DNA of 64,000 nucleotides from Ceratorhiza oryzae-sativae (GCA_030998015.1 JARWMV010000244.1:1054001-1118000), one strand, 5' to 3'. Shown: positions 32,150 to 42,956, counted from the first letter of the stretch. Made by a program: numbers and translations. Notes: generated by a model not told the origin, from the sequence alone.

Positions 32150-33330
32150 AGAAATGAGCAGTATCGGCGCAGATTTATCTAGGAAGAATATTCAGGGGGA
32201 TGCGCAGATGTTGAAGCTCGCTATCCTGAGCTCCAATTGGCGTGATATACATACCAATCGACTCGTCTCATTGAGAGGAATCGAATGCATATACTTTCAT
32301 CATAAACGAACGCTTTTATCGAAAGTTATGAGCAATATAAAGGGAGGAAGCCCCTGAACAGTGCCACAGGCGCTAGTGAAACCAGCCATGCAAACCTTGC
32401 TCCCTTGTGCGGAGTCGATACGCACTACTATAAGGACTCTATATACCAAAAATCAGCCTGATTGAAGGTGTTTTAGCCAGTGAAACTGGGGGAACAGTGC
32501 CCCTGATGCTGAAAACCCCCTGAAATGCGCCATGGACACCCACACAGTGCAATTCTGTCTTTCTGAGTATCACAGACAGCTTCAGGGATACTTATTGCCC
32601 TATTTCAGATACCTGAAACATCTGGAACAAGCTTATAACTTAAATTTCCAACCATGTGCAGTGATTCTGCTGGGGTGACAGTGAGGATGTCTGCACACAC
32701 CCCAGTTCATAGTCATCCTGTTGATGAATTGACTAGATATTATGTCAGTAGGGGTTTCTTAAGCTCAGAAAAAAGGCTAGCTGGTCATATAAGCTTCAAA
32801 TAGCTTTCTTTGTGGTGAAATGGCATGTGCGCATTTCCCAGAATATTTCCTGGGCACTAATCTGGTGCGAGCTATGCGTTATTGAATTTTCTGCGCAGAG
32901 CGAATGACATATTTGTGATCTACAGAGTTTTGCGCGTTTAATGAGCTACTTTGCAAGAGATTGTGGTGAGTTTTGTGGCCCTGGAAATATTGGCCACAAA
33001 GGCCTGAACAAAAGAACTGCGTACAATTTGCCAGAATCAATTTCTTATGAAACGTGCCTTATATCGTTGGAAAGCTCTCTCTTATGCGCATCTAATGAGC
33101 TACCACACAATCTGATGTGGTGAGTTCTGACCATAGCCAGTTGCCGGAGTCCCGGGATTCTGGCATGCTCCTGCACCTGCCAGAATTCTGGCACAGTCTC
33201 CGGCAACTGGCATGCCAGTGCCAGTGCCAGTGCCAGAATGGCCAAAAAGCGCAGCAGTCTTGCTGCAGGTGCCGGAGTCCTGCAAAATTCTGGCACAGCT
33301 TCTCTATCAAAGGCATTTCTACAGTGAGTA
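32150..33330 (+). repeat. Unclassified dispersed repeat G, copy 2 (CG-rich)
   Basis: Matches copy 1 in landmark order: GAAACTGGGGGAACAG and body (about 32480), then TAATGAGCTAC...GGTGAGTT segments (32940 and 33095), core 33128-33305 and TTTCTACAGTGA. The core has AGTTGCCGGAG / CTCCGGCAACT as a hairpin and triplicated GTGCCA. Unlike copy 1 it keeps CG sites, so it is younger or less methylated. Confidence 0.55.
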
Positions 33331-33687
33331 TTATCAAGATTATTTCTAGAAACAAAACATCTAGGAACAGGATGCACCCTAAGTGGAATTTGAGAACTTG
33401 TCTTGAACCCAACTGACTATTGGTTCACAAGGGCCCTCCTTGACCTGGCAAGGCAGTTGGTAAGAAACAATCTTGTGAATCCAGATGGAGAAAATAGGTT
33501 ACCTCAAGTATTGGCATCAGTGTCCTGACAGCCTTATGTGTCAGCACCTCCCAGGTTGATGCTTGCCTGTATGCATAGCATTTACACATTGGCTTGGGGC
33601 TGCCTTCTGTGCTTTTGAGCCAGTCAGAGGCATGGTGATTGAAGTAAAGCAGCATGGAAGCTGCCTCTCTCTCAGCCAGTGAATAGT

Positions 33688-33800
33688 GATGTCACCTGGG
33701 AAGAGCCTGGGTACCTGCATTACAAACAGTTGCAAATGGATTGCCAAGTCTGTGTAAGACTTTGTAATTGTGGGTACCTGGGCTCTTCCTGGGTGACATC
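33688..33800. repeat. 113-bp hairpin with ~28-bp arms
   Basis: Left arm starts GATGTCACCTGGGAAGAGCC and right arm ends GGCTCTTCCTGGGTGACATC; the arms pair with about four mismatches over 28 bp and continue with CATTACAAA / TTTGTAAT. It is followed by TCTACAGTGA, the same motif that follows the cores at about 31530 and 33310. It may be another version of the variable core of repeat G. Confidence 0.65.
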
Positions 33801-33867
33801 TCTACAGTGAGCCTCCTCCTGCCAGCAGTTCATATGCTCTGTCATGAGCCATGATCAAAGGTCTTGT

Positions 33868-34394
33868 TGTCAAGACCCCTCCATCTCCTTGTCTCTGTTG
33901 ATTCCTTAAGTAGTGGCTATGTTGTTAGTGGTAATTTGCAGTATATATTGATAGTATCTAGGTAGTATGTACAGACAGTCCATGTGGTTGATGAGATAAA
34001 GCAAGCTGGGGCCTACAGGCTTGCTTTCAATGAGTTATACCCTTCAAGGTATGAGTCAGACTGTTCTGCAGTCTGCAGTAGGTTATAGGTCATGTGTGGT
34101 GTAAACAAGTATTAAGTAAGTTGCTCTTAGGGTTGTTGTGGCTCTGAATCTTATAAAGCTGTGCAAGGTCTGAGGGTCACATGATTTAAGTGCTGAAGTC
34201 ATGTGATAACTTGCTCCTTGCTCCAAGTTACAATGGAGAGAATTGTAGGAGCAAGTTAGATAACCACCATAAGCACTAGGCTAAGTGCTAACGTCACATG
34301 ACCTTGTTTATAGCTTGTTAAACTTAGGAGAAAATGCTATAAATTATAGGCTAATTCTCTTGTTATGTTATGGCTGTCTGTGCAGGTCATAACA
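33868..34394 (-). mobile_element. Solo LTR, family T, decayed, TSD cttgt
   Basis: On the plus strand it runs from TGTCAAGACCCCTCC to TGCAGGTCATAACA, flanked by CTTGT (33863-33867, 34395-34399). It retains ATAAAGCAAGCTGGG / GCTTGCTTTC and CTTAAGTAGTGGCT words of the family. Only one repeat unit remains and CACGTG is changed to forms such as CATGTG. It lies inside another LTR-like sequence starting TGTCATGAGCCATG at 33840. Confidence 0.85.
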
Positions 34395-35534
34395 CTTGTG
34401 GCTAATCATCATTTTTTCCCTTTGTTTACCTTTTTTGTCTCATGGCTTGACCACTCTCCCTTGTGAGTAAGCACCTCCACTTGCTTACTGAGCCATGCAC
34501 TATTTTTAGTCACTTGCTTACTGATCATTGCCATTCACCTTACTCATCCTACCATTATTAGTTACTTGCTGACTGATGGACATACTAATATTAGTAACTG
34601 GCTGATGATCACTGCCATTTGTGCTTACTCATCCTGCATGTACACTTAGTCACTCCCTTGGTTAGAATAGTATAAAAGCAAGGAGAGCAAGCTGGGGTAG
34701 GCCAGCTTGTCTACCTTGTCAATTCCTCTCTAAAGCACCTAGTGTGAAGAACAGTCCCTAGCTGACTTATTAGCTTAAGTAACAGCTGGAAGGGTCTCGA
34801 GTCAAGACCACGTTGCAAGCCCCAGCACTAAGCATCTGACTTAGCTGCTGTCCACAGTTGCTTATTCAGTGATGGGTGTCCATCAGCCACAAGCACATAA
34901 GTGCATATGATGTCAAGCCACAAGATAGTAGACACACACAAGGCATCAAGCCAAGACAAGCCATGCATCAGCAGTAGTCAGGACATAGTCCAGACCCATC
35001 ACAGGCATTAGCCACTTGTAGAGCAAAGTCTGACAACTGCTTTCAGAGGTTGTGATAACAAGCACCTTAAGTGCCATAGAACACTGAAACCCAACACTCC
35101 CACTCATGTTGGCGTGCATACAAAGAATAGACAAAAGATAAAAGTGTGGACAGCTCCCACTCAAACTGCAAGAAAGTGCCTGTGACCAAGACAAAAGATA
35201 AACCAAAAAATAGAACATAAAATATGCACCCACACTCCCACTGAAGCTGAGCACCAAAACAAAAACAAAAAATAACTGTAGAACAGGGGGCACCAAGCCT
35301 CACCCTGCATGACCACAAGTGGGAGGCACTAGGCTGCACCATATACCAAACCAGAACAAGGGGCACCAAGCCACTCCTTGCAAATAATGTAGGGGGCACC
35401 TAGCCACTCCTACAACACCAGAGGGACACCCAGTCACCTCTTCCAACCTATCCAAGGTCTTGGCTGCCACACTGACATTTCCCAACCACCTCTACAGCAT
35501 TGTATGCAGCTATCTGAGGACACATCCCACTACC
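34395..35534. other. Degenerate LTR-like/repetitive sequence
   Basis: No intact gene. Sequence 34640-34760 has promoter-like features (TAGTATAAAAGCAAGG followed by paired AGCAAGCTGG / CCAGCTTG) and continues an LTR-like unit whose start TGTCATGAGCC is at 33840, before the CTTGT target duplication. AGTGCCATAGAACAC...AACCCAACA near 35070 recurs at about 36570, suggesting a further repeat family. Open frames on the minus strand (34946-35485) are low-complexity and not convincing. Confidence 0.4.
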
Positions 35535-35984
35535 TGTCAGAGCTGACAGCCTGAACAATAGTGCCAAACACTTATAAGGTGATGGCAGACCCAAAGGCTA
35601 TGATGGCCAAGGGTCTAACTACAACACCTAGAAGGGATGTGCAGTGAGGGAAGGGAGTGCAACAACATGCAGAGGGGATGTTCAACAGGAGGTTGAGTTC
35701 TGAGGCTTAAGGCTCTCAGACTCTCCCTTATATATTCACAGAGGAGGCAGTACATATGTAATAAGAAGCCTAAGTAAATTGTATGATGACTGAGATGGTG
35801 CCATGTCAACAGAATATTCCAGAATACATCAACAATGGTCAACAACAACAATGTCACATGACTTGATCAATAATTCCATGCATATATCTGAATAAACAGG
35901 ACTTGTCCATAAAGCAGGAAAAGAGAGGTAAAATAAATCATAATAAATTCAGATAAATTTGTGCTCATAGTCTAGGCCATGACA
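35535..35984 (-). mobile_element. Solo LTR, family C, 450 bp, TSD ctacc
   Basis: On the plus strand it runs from TGTCAGAGCTGACAGC to GTCTAGGCCATGACA, flanked by CTACC at 35530-35534 and 35985-35989. The promoter box (reverse complement CTCAGACTCTCCCTTATATA) is present near 35720. It is about 75 bp shorter than the other family C LTRs. Confidence 0.92.
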
Positions 35985-36600
35985 CTACCAGCAACACAGC
36001 AATGCCCCTGGCCATCTGCCCAGTTGCCCAAATGCAACCCAATTCCCTCTGACTCAACCACCTCCACTCCCTGACAGCCCATGCAGCAAATGGCACACAC
36101 CAGTATCCAACTAGGTGACCCACCAATGCTGCCCACCCTCTGCCAGTGGCCCTCCTGTCCTTCCAGGCTTATGACAACCCCAACCACACCACTGTGAGAA
36201 CCAGCTAAGTGTGTTGTTGTCCTTTGGCTCTACTCAGCTGATTCCACCACACCCTTCCCCACACCACCTCAACTTTCCTCCTGGCACCCTCTGCCTATCC
36301 CCAACCCTCAGTGACCCCCTTGGTCTCCCAGATGTGGTAGCTGCCAACCTTCAGAGCTTGCCAAGGCATAGTGGCAAGAGTTTGAGTATGCAGATTCCAG
36401 GTATAGTCAAGTTTTAGCTCATGCAGGAAACACCAGGGCTCATAACCTTTTGTGAGTCTGCCAGAAAGCTGGGTAAGCAAGTGGATAAAACAAATGAGGG
36501 CAAGATACACAAAAGATTTACTGACACATATAAGCAATCAGTACTGTACAGCTAAGCCACTCACAAGTGCCATAAGCACCATAGAACACCAAAACCCAAC
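35985..36600. other. CG-poor low-complexity repeat sequence
   Basis: No gene recognised. Composition is Pro/Ser codon-like, with many CCACC and CCCTC words. Short open frames (35972-36187 minus, 36211-36417 plus) lack domains. It is likely old transposon internal sequence. Confidence 0.35.
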
Positions 36601-36969
36601 AGTTGCAGCTCTGAATCTTATAGAGCTGTGCAAGGTCCCAGGGCCATGTGATTTAAGTGCTGAGGTCACATGATAACTCACTCCTTACTCCAAGTTACAA
36701 TGGACAGAATTGCAGGAGCAAGTTAGGTAACCACCATAAGTGCCAAGGTCATGCAATGTGTTAAGCACCAGGGTCATGTGATAACTCACTCCTTGCTCCA
36801 AGTTACAATGGAGAGAATTTCAGGAGCAAGTTAGATAACCACTGTAAGCACCAGGATAAGTACCAAGGTCATGTGACTATGTTTATAGCATGTTCAACTT
36901 AGGAGAAAATGCTATAAACTATAGGCTAATTCTCTTGTCACATTATGGCTGTCTGTGCAGGTCATAACA
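36601..36969 (-). repeat. Truncated LTR, family T
   Basis: Contains two decayed tandem units (AACTCACTCCTTACTCC and AACTCACTCCTTGCTCC, each with a GGAGCAAGTTAG partner) and the family end GTGCAGGTCATAACA (to 36969). The distal (3') half in element orientation is missing, so no target duplication is assigned. CACGTG sites have become CACATG or CATGTG. Confidence 0.75.
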
Positions 36970-37019
36970 GTTGTAATATTTCCTCTTATCAGGAATTATT
37001 GATTACAAGATCACACTGC
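36970..37019 (+). repeat. Start of interrupted family F LTR
   Basis: GATATTTCCTCTTATCAGG-like sequence (here with AATATT) matches 37212-37262 inside the complete LTR. The remainder of this older copy resumes at 38328. Confidence 0.6.
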
Positions 37020-38327
37020 TGTTATGGATCACTAACATTTTTCTATTAATTTAGTCTGCTCTGCCAACCTCAAGCAATGCCTCTGTAATTAATTTGTGAA
37101 ATACTTGAATTTGTATGCGCTCCAAATTGTACTATTTTCCGTTTCATTAAATAGTACTAATTTCCTGCTCTCCAACGCATATTTTATTAAGTTTTTACAA
37201 TAAGATCTCAGAGAGATATAGCGGTTGCGATATTTCCTCTTATCAGGAGATATTGATTACAACATCGCACTGCTCATATCTCGGCAACCGCTTACGCTAT
37301 CAAAGCGATCTTATGCTCTATCGATAGCTAATCTTCGGCAGTATCTGCTGCCCGGAGATCGTCGCGATCCACCGGATCCTCGCGCCGTAATGGCCTGAAG
37401 ATCCCTAGAATCTTACTGCACCATCAATCAAGATCTAATGACTCCAGTGAGTCAGGAGAGCTTCCCAAATTGATCCAGAAGCTTCTCTGACTCACCTTAT
37501 GACTCACTGAGATGTAGCCTCCATTCATCACATGTATATACTATGATAATATGATCTACAAGCCAATAGCAGGTCTCAGATGCATCAATGCCTTCAATCC
37601 ACACCCTGTCTTTACTCTTTTATCCTATACTGGGCTAGGGTGTACCCCAAGTATAGCAGTACCCTCTTTTGATGATCGCACTGGCATGCATGTATCTATT
37701 TGGCTCTGGAATGCCCTCCTCAGGGTATAAAAGGACCTCCTCTGAGGCCCTTCCAGACCACCTCCCTTCACTACTCAACCCAGACTGGTTATTGGTTTCC
37801 TTTTTCTCTTTCTATTTCTCTTGTCTGTGTGTGATTTCTTATATAACTAGTACTGAGGAATAAGTACATATTAGTTATATACTGTCTGAGTCATTGTATC
37901 TTATATACAGAGATATATAAGGATACAATATTGCCTGATTGAGTGTGACATTAAGTACCAGCTATTAGAGGAAATCTAAGTACCTGTAGCTGAGGAAGTA
38001 CACGCATTAGGCAGCCCACCATCTATCCTATAAGCTATTGCTTAAGTCTAGTATTAAGATTAGTATCAGTTAGTCCAAGCGACTAGGGCTGAACTACATT
38101 TAAGATATCTAAGGGAACCTGACCATAGTAGTCTTGCTCTTTATACCTATAAATTAGTCAGTTTACACTGTGAAAGATTAAGACTACCTTGAGTGTTACT
38201 TGATCGCATTGCAACTACTTTGAGCCTTCTTACTCTAGTCTAAGAAGTATTGAGTATGATTAGTGTATACTAACATATCTACATTTGCTTAGGCTCTAGA
38301 TATTCAAGTGTACCCTAACCCATAACA
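37020..38327 (+). mobile_element. Solo LTR, family F, 1,308 bp, TSD actgc
   Basis: Begins TGTTATGGATCACTAAC and ends TACCCTAACCCATAACA (TGTTATGG/CCATAACA inverted). ACTGC flanks it at 37015-37019 and 38328-38332. It is inserted in an older copy of the same LTR at the equivalent of its own GCACTGC|TCATATC position. A TATAAAAGG box occurs near 37726. No retroelement coding sequence is inside, so it is treated as a solo LTR. Confidence 0.85.
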
Positions 38328-38812
38328 ACTGCCCACACCTTGGCAACCACCTATGCCATCAAAGTGATCTTAAGTTCTATTGATAGATAATCTTCAGTGG
38401 TACCTGCTACCCAAAGATCATTGTGATCCACCAGATCCTTGCACCAGAATGGTCCAAGGATCATTAGAATCTCACTGGACCATCAATCAAGATCTAATGA
38501 CTCCAGTGAGTCAGGAGAGCCTTCCTAATTGATCCAGAAGCTTCTCTGACTCACTGTATGACTCACTGAGATGTAGCCTCCATTCATTACATGTATATAC
38601 TATGATAATATGATCTACAAGCCAATAGCAGGTCTCAGATGCATCAATGCCTTCAATCCACACCCTGCCTCTACTCTTTTATCCTGTACTGGGCTAGGGT
38701 GTACCCCAAGTATAGCAGTACCCTCTTTTGATGATTGCAATGGCATGCATGCATCTACTTGGCTCTGTAATGCCCTCCTCAGGGTATAAAAGAACCTCCT
38801 CTGAGGCCTTCC
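38328..38812 (+). repeat. Remainder of interrupted family F LTR, truncated
   Basis: Aligns with 37263-37755 of the inserted copy (for example GATCTAATGACTCCAG, GGCTAGGGTGTACC and CTCAGGGTATAAAAG). CG sites present in the inserted copy are TG or CA here, so this copy is older. It stops at the family C LTR at 38813; the expected continuation (CCAGACCACC...) is not found beyond that LTR. Confidence 0.8.
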
Positions 38813-39331
38813 TGTCATGGCCTAGACCATGACCACAGATTTATTCCAATTTATCATAATTTATCTTTTCTCTACTTTATTGGACAAGTCCTGTTTATTC
38901 AGATATATGCATAGAATTATTGACTGAGTCATGTGGCCTTGTTGTTGTTGACCATTGTTGATGCATTCCAGAATATTCTGTTGACATGGCACCATTTCTA
39001 TTATCATACAATTTACCTAGGCTTCCTATTTCACATGTACTGCCTCACTGTTGAATATATAATGGAGAGTCTGAGAGCCTTAAGCCTCAGGACTTGACCT
39101 CCTGTCAAAACCCACCTTCTACCTGAGTTGGTCACCAAGCCACTTAGTCCCTGCCCAGACCTCTTCAGGTCAAGTGCACACCTAAAACCCCTCTGCATGT
39201 TGTTGCACCACATCCCTTCACCACACATCCCCCTCTAGGCATTGCATTCTTGATCCTTGGTGTAACAGCCCTTGGATCTGCCATCACCTCATACACATTT
39301 GGCATTATTGCTCAGGTTGTCAGCTCTGACA
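38813..39331 (+). mobile_element. LTR, family C, without target duplication
   Basis: Starts TGTCATGGCCTAGACC and ends GTCAGCTCTGACA. Flanks CTTCC (38808-38812) and GATAT (39332-39336) do not match, in contrast to the other family C solo LTRs here. The F-type LTR on the left does not resume on the right. It therefore marks a recombination or deletion junction, or it is one LTR of an element whose other end is lost. Confidence 0.85.
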
Positions 39332-40527
39332 GATATCTTAAAATTGCCCACTACAATTGCTACCTGTAATCCTTATAAATTAATGTGGTGTTTTTTGGTG
39401 TAATTGGGATTGCATGTAATCAAAGTGTGTTCATTGCACTCAATGAACTCAAATTATTCCTGGAGGTATTTTATCTGTTGACACTGGAACTTGTGGTCAA
39501 ATATACTTGTGCATATTTGTGTTATATTGTGTTATAATACTGTTTTTGGGTGCCTTCTTCATATTTGGCCAAGAAAAGTGCCAACAGTGCCCTTTTTTGG
39601 GAAGTATTTTTTCTGTTTATACTGTAATCATTTCCTTTAAAGGAACTCGTATGTCAATAAAGTGTGAGAACTTCACAATTATGTTAACATAAACATGCCT
39701 TCAGTGAGAGATCGATATTCCCATGAATAAAGTTAGATATAAGTGGGGTAAATGCGTTGATGCAAATTGATTAATTGGTGATCTCGAAGTTTTAATGACC
39801 ACGTACCACAAACAAATATATTGGAGAAACATTTTACTGCAGATATTGTGGTGGCCTGTGCACACAACTCAACTTGTCCAATTCTACCAACCTCAACTCA
39901 ACCACGATTGGCCATGGGTAGCACTTATTTGCCCTACTTAAGCTATCAGGTTAGTAGCATTACGCATGCTAATACACATCGAAATGAAGCTCTTCTAACA
40001 TATGTCCGAAGTAACAGGTGTAATCTGTTCACCATAGCCGCCTACAGTGCACGGCATCATTGATCAACACCGCACGTAGATCACGTCATGCCCAACCGCT
40101 TGACGGCGACGGCCCTGTTGTTGACACACATGGGTCTTGCTCTCACAAGCTGTTCTCTAAGGATAGGTACCACTGCTCCTCTTGTTGGGATCATTTTGAT
40201 GGAAACCGCCTTCGCAGTTGAAAACCGCACCTGGCAGCCATTAGTGTCATTGTACTTGTTTTGGTTGCGATTCCTACGCAAACATGTTCCTGGGACTGTA
40301 TTAGTAGCTAGTTGGTATAAAACCTGTTGAAACATCTAGCTATAATTGCAATATTTTCGCACTTTTAGCCCAAAACTCGCGAGTATATCAGTGCAAGTAT
40401 AACACAATAAAACACGAATACGCGCAAGTATATTCGACCACAAGTTCCAGTGTCATGCATTCTTTATCCAAAATTTTTAATTCATTATAACGACAATCTT
40501 TCCCTGAGTAGTCAGATTTTCCGGGTG
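39332..40527. other. Right edge of repeat block; inverted 65-bp match
   Basis: No gene recognised. CG sites are rare up to about 39690 and normal beyond. Sequence 39482-39545 (ACACTGGAACTTGTGGTC...) is repeated inverted at about 40388-40457, with TG/CA on the left where the right copy has CG. The open frames at 39821-40063 and 40081-40335 have no recognisable domains. Confidence 0.45.
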
Positions 40528-41267
40528 CATCAGGAAAACGAGCCGCGTCTAATTAGCTCTAAACAACGCGTTGAGCTGGTCGAGGGCCCCGAAATGAAAC
40601 CTGCAATCGTTAGCGCTCTTGAGAGCTCATAAGAGCTCGACCGGCACGAGGTAGAATCGGACTCCGATGTCAGTTAGTTGGCAATTGAGTGATATCGGCT
40701 TACCCTGGCAGAAAACGCCAACAGTGGTCATAAATGGAGCATTTTATAGATACAGTTCATACATGTGTGATATTGCAGCCTCGCCTATCGGCAGATTAAT
40801 CATGGCTGTGCATGCCTCCACATGCCACACCTACTGCACTTGTTCGCTAGAGTGGGGCCGACTTGATCTGTTGGCCTGAACATAGCCATCCCGCCCATGT
40901 GAAGTCACCCACGAAGGTGGTGGCAATGTTTACTTAGTGGCCCATCATGTACACGGGGGTAGTTTTGCTTTGCGCATCTACTGGCACTAAAACCATTCAA
41001 AACGCCCCGCTAGTTCCGGATATTGATGAATAATGCAAATAACTTTATTTACTGCCACAAAATCAATAGCCAATAGGAGACTTCGACACGCATATATGGA
41101 TATCACTCAATTTCCAACTAACTGACATCGGAGTCCGATTCTACCTCGTGCCGGTCGAGCTCTTATGAGCTCTCAAGAGCGCTAACGATTGCAGGTTTCA
41201 TTTCGGGGCCCTCGACCAGCTCAACGCGCTGTTTAGAGCTAATTAGACGCGGCTCGTTTTCCTGATG
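40528..41267. mobile_element. Fold-back element with 169-bp inverted ends
   Basis: Inverted arms 40528-40696 and 41099-41267 are nearly perfect reverse complements (starting CATCAGGAAAACGAGCC and ending at GATATC). The 402-bp spacer has no recognisable coding sequence. The arms keep CG and remain almost identical, so the element is recent or gene-converted. No convincing target duplication was seen. The most likely type is a non-autonomous DNA transposon or fold-back repeat. Confidence 0.75.
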
Positions 41268-41469
41268 TGTGAAAGTTCCAGTGCTACGACTTGGGATAAC
41301 AAGAGCATTCGCGACTGTGCGTCATCCCGGTTTGGTGTAGCGGTGCTTTGCGTTCGTGGGATTATTCTTTCGCAGAATTTGGGTAGAACATATTTGCCGT
41401 ACAAGCAAGGGTCTATTCTGCGCTGGCGAAGTGTCGTCGGAGGAATTGCCGGGGAATAGGGACATCAAA

Positions 41470-42100
41470 ACATGGATGGCGGCTATCCACATGAGCCAGC
41501 GGCCGCATCGGAATAGCCTATGACTGCGGTTTCGAAAGGGGGTTGTTGTAGCAGGTATCGCATGCGATAGATTCCTCAGCGGAAGTCACTCGTCGACTCC
41601 ACGTCGGCTTGGCTAAGCCCACAAGTATCGACTAGATACGGGTGTCAAATGTATAATTAGCTCAAAGTGATATCGATTTGTTTTTGCTCAACTATCCTAA
41701 TGGTAGCGGATTGAGTTAGGGTGACACGGCTTCGCCTCCTACATGCCCGAGCAACAAACACGACAAGTACATGCCAGACGTAGGAAGTTAGCACTCCACG
41801 TTCCCTTCGGGAGAATTTTGTGGCAGCAGACGCTCTGGTTCTGAGTTCTTTTCTGCCACCGAGATTGTTTTTGAGGGGCGACATCATCTCTTGTGCACGA
41901 TGTATTCGTTCTCAAATTCCCGTCCCAGAGATGTTGAGGCAGAAAGGCCTTGCACACATGCCCAGGTATTTTCAGGTTGCCCTTCCTGTTTCTCAGGGAC
42001 AGTTCCTGCACTGGTGGTGTGTAAGGTACCTCTCTATAAAGGTGTTTATACTGCAACCTAGGATTATAAAAGCTTCCAATCGATTCTATTTATAAATTGA
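41470..42100 (+). repeat. Promoter-like tandem duplicate, unit 1
   Basis: Diverged direct repeat of 42325-42915: for example GAGTTCTTTTCTGCCA, GAATTTTGTGGCAGC/GAATGTTTTTCACAGC, TCTCAGGGACAGTTCC and CTCTATAAAG/CTCTATATAAGAGG followed by TTTATACTGCA. Both units end in the same TATA-like box. Unit 1 is not followed by a recognisable copy of the downstream coding sequence. Confidence 0.7.
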
Positions 42101-42324
42101 TTCCTTTGTAATGACGTCTGTGGAGCGTATTGCGACGGTGCTGTTTTCTGCTCCGTTTGCCAAGCACGGGGCGGGCTAACGCTGATGAGTGAATCATGCG
42201 CACGGACTCGCCTAGTTCTGACTTCTTGGATCTAGCAACAACGCTTGTTGCGGGGTAAAGTAAGCTAGCATGTGCACGCCATTCCTAGACTTTCGCGTAA
42301 GCAAATTACCGGACAGATCTGCTC

Positions 42325-42956
42325 GGAAACTTATGAATACATCAGTTCATCGGAATCGCCCATGAGTGCACTTCCGGAAGGGGTTACCGTAGTGTTCATC
42401 ACCTGATGGATTCCCCAATAGAAGTCACACGCGCATTTCGTGTCATTTTGGCTGAGTCAACAAGCATCGACCAGAAATGGTACAAGATATGTAACTGGCT
42501 TAGAGCGGCATTGGTTTTTTCGTTCAACTATTCAAATGGTGACTCATTGAGCCAAAGGGATATAATTTCGCCTTCTACATCGCCAGGTTACAAACACCGC
42601 GAATACGCATGGTAGTGGGGAGCTTGACACATCATGTTTCCCTCTCGGAGAATGTTTTTCACAGCGGCCGCTATGGTTATGAGTTCTTTTCTGCCAGCGA
42701 GATTGTTTTTTTTTTTTTTGGGGGGGGGGGGGGAGGCGCATCGTCTCTTCTGCATGATGTATGCGTTCTCAACTTCCCGTCCACAGCGATGTCAAGGCAG
42801 AAAGTTCTTGCATGCATGCTCAGGTGCTTTTAGGTTGTCCTTCCTGTTTTCTCAGGGACAGTTCCCGCATGTGTGGTCCGCACCCGCCTCTATATAAGAG
42901 GCTTTATACTGCATGAGTTCTGCACCCATCGCCTCACTCGCTCAACACATTCCACA
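42325..42956 (+). promoter_or_regulatory. Promoter-like tandem duplicate, unit 2, with T/G tract
   Basis: The copy directly upstream of the small secreted protein frame. The TATA-like box CTCTATATAAGAGG ends near 42901, about 55 bp before the ATG at 42957. A run of about 16 T followed by about 14 G (42705-42734) replaces the short TTTTTGAGGGG of unit 1. Confidence 0.65.

Noticed and set aside
35067..35485. Hydrophobic minus-strand frames suggesting a membrane protein
   Set aside because: Phe/Leu/Cys-rich translation of CG-poor repeat DNA; overlapping frames and no start context.
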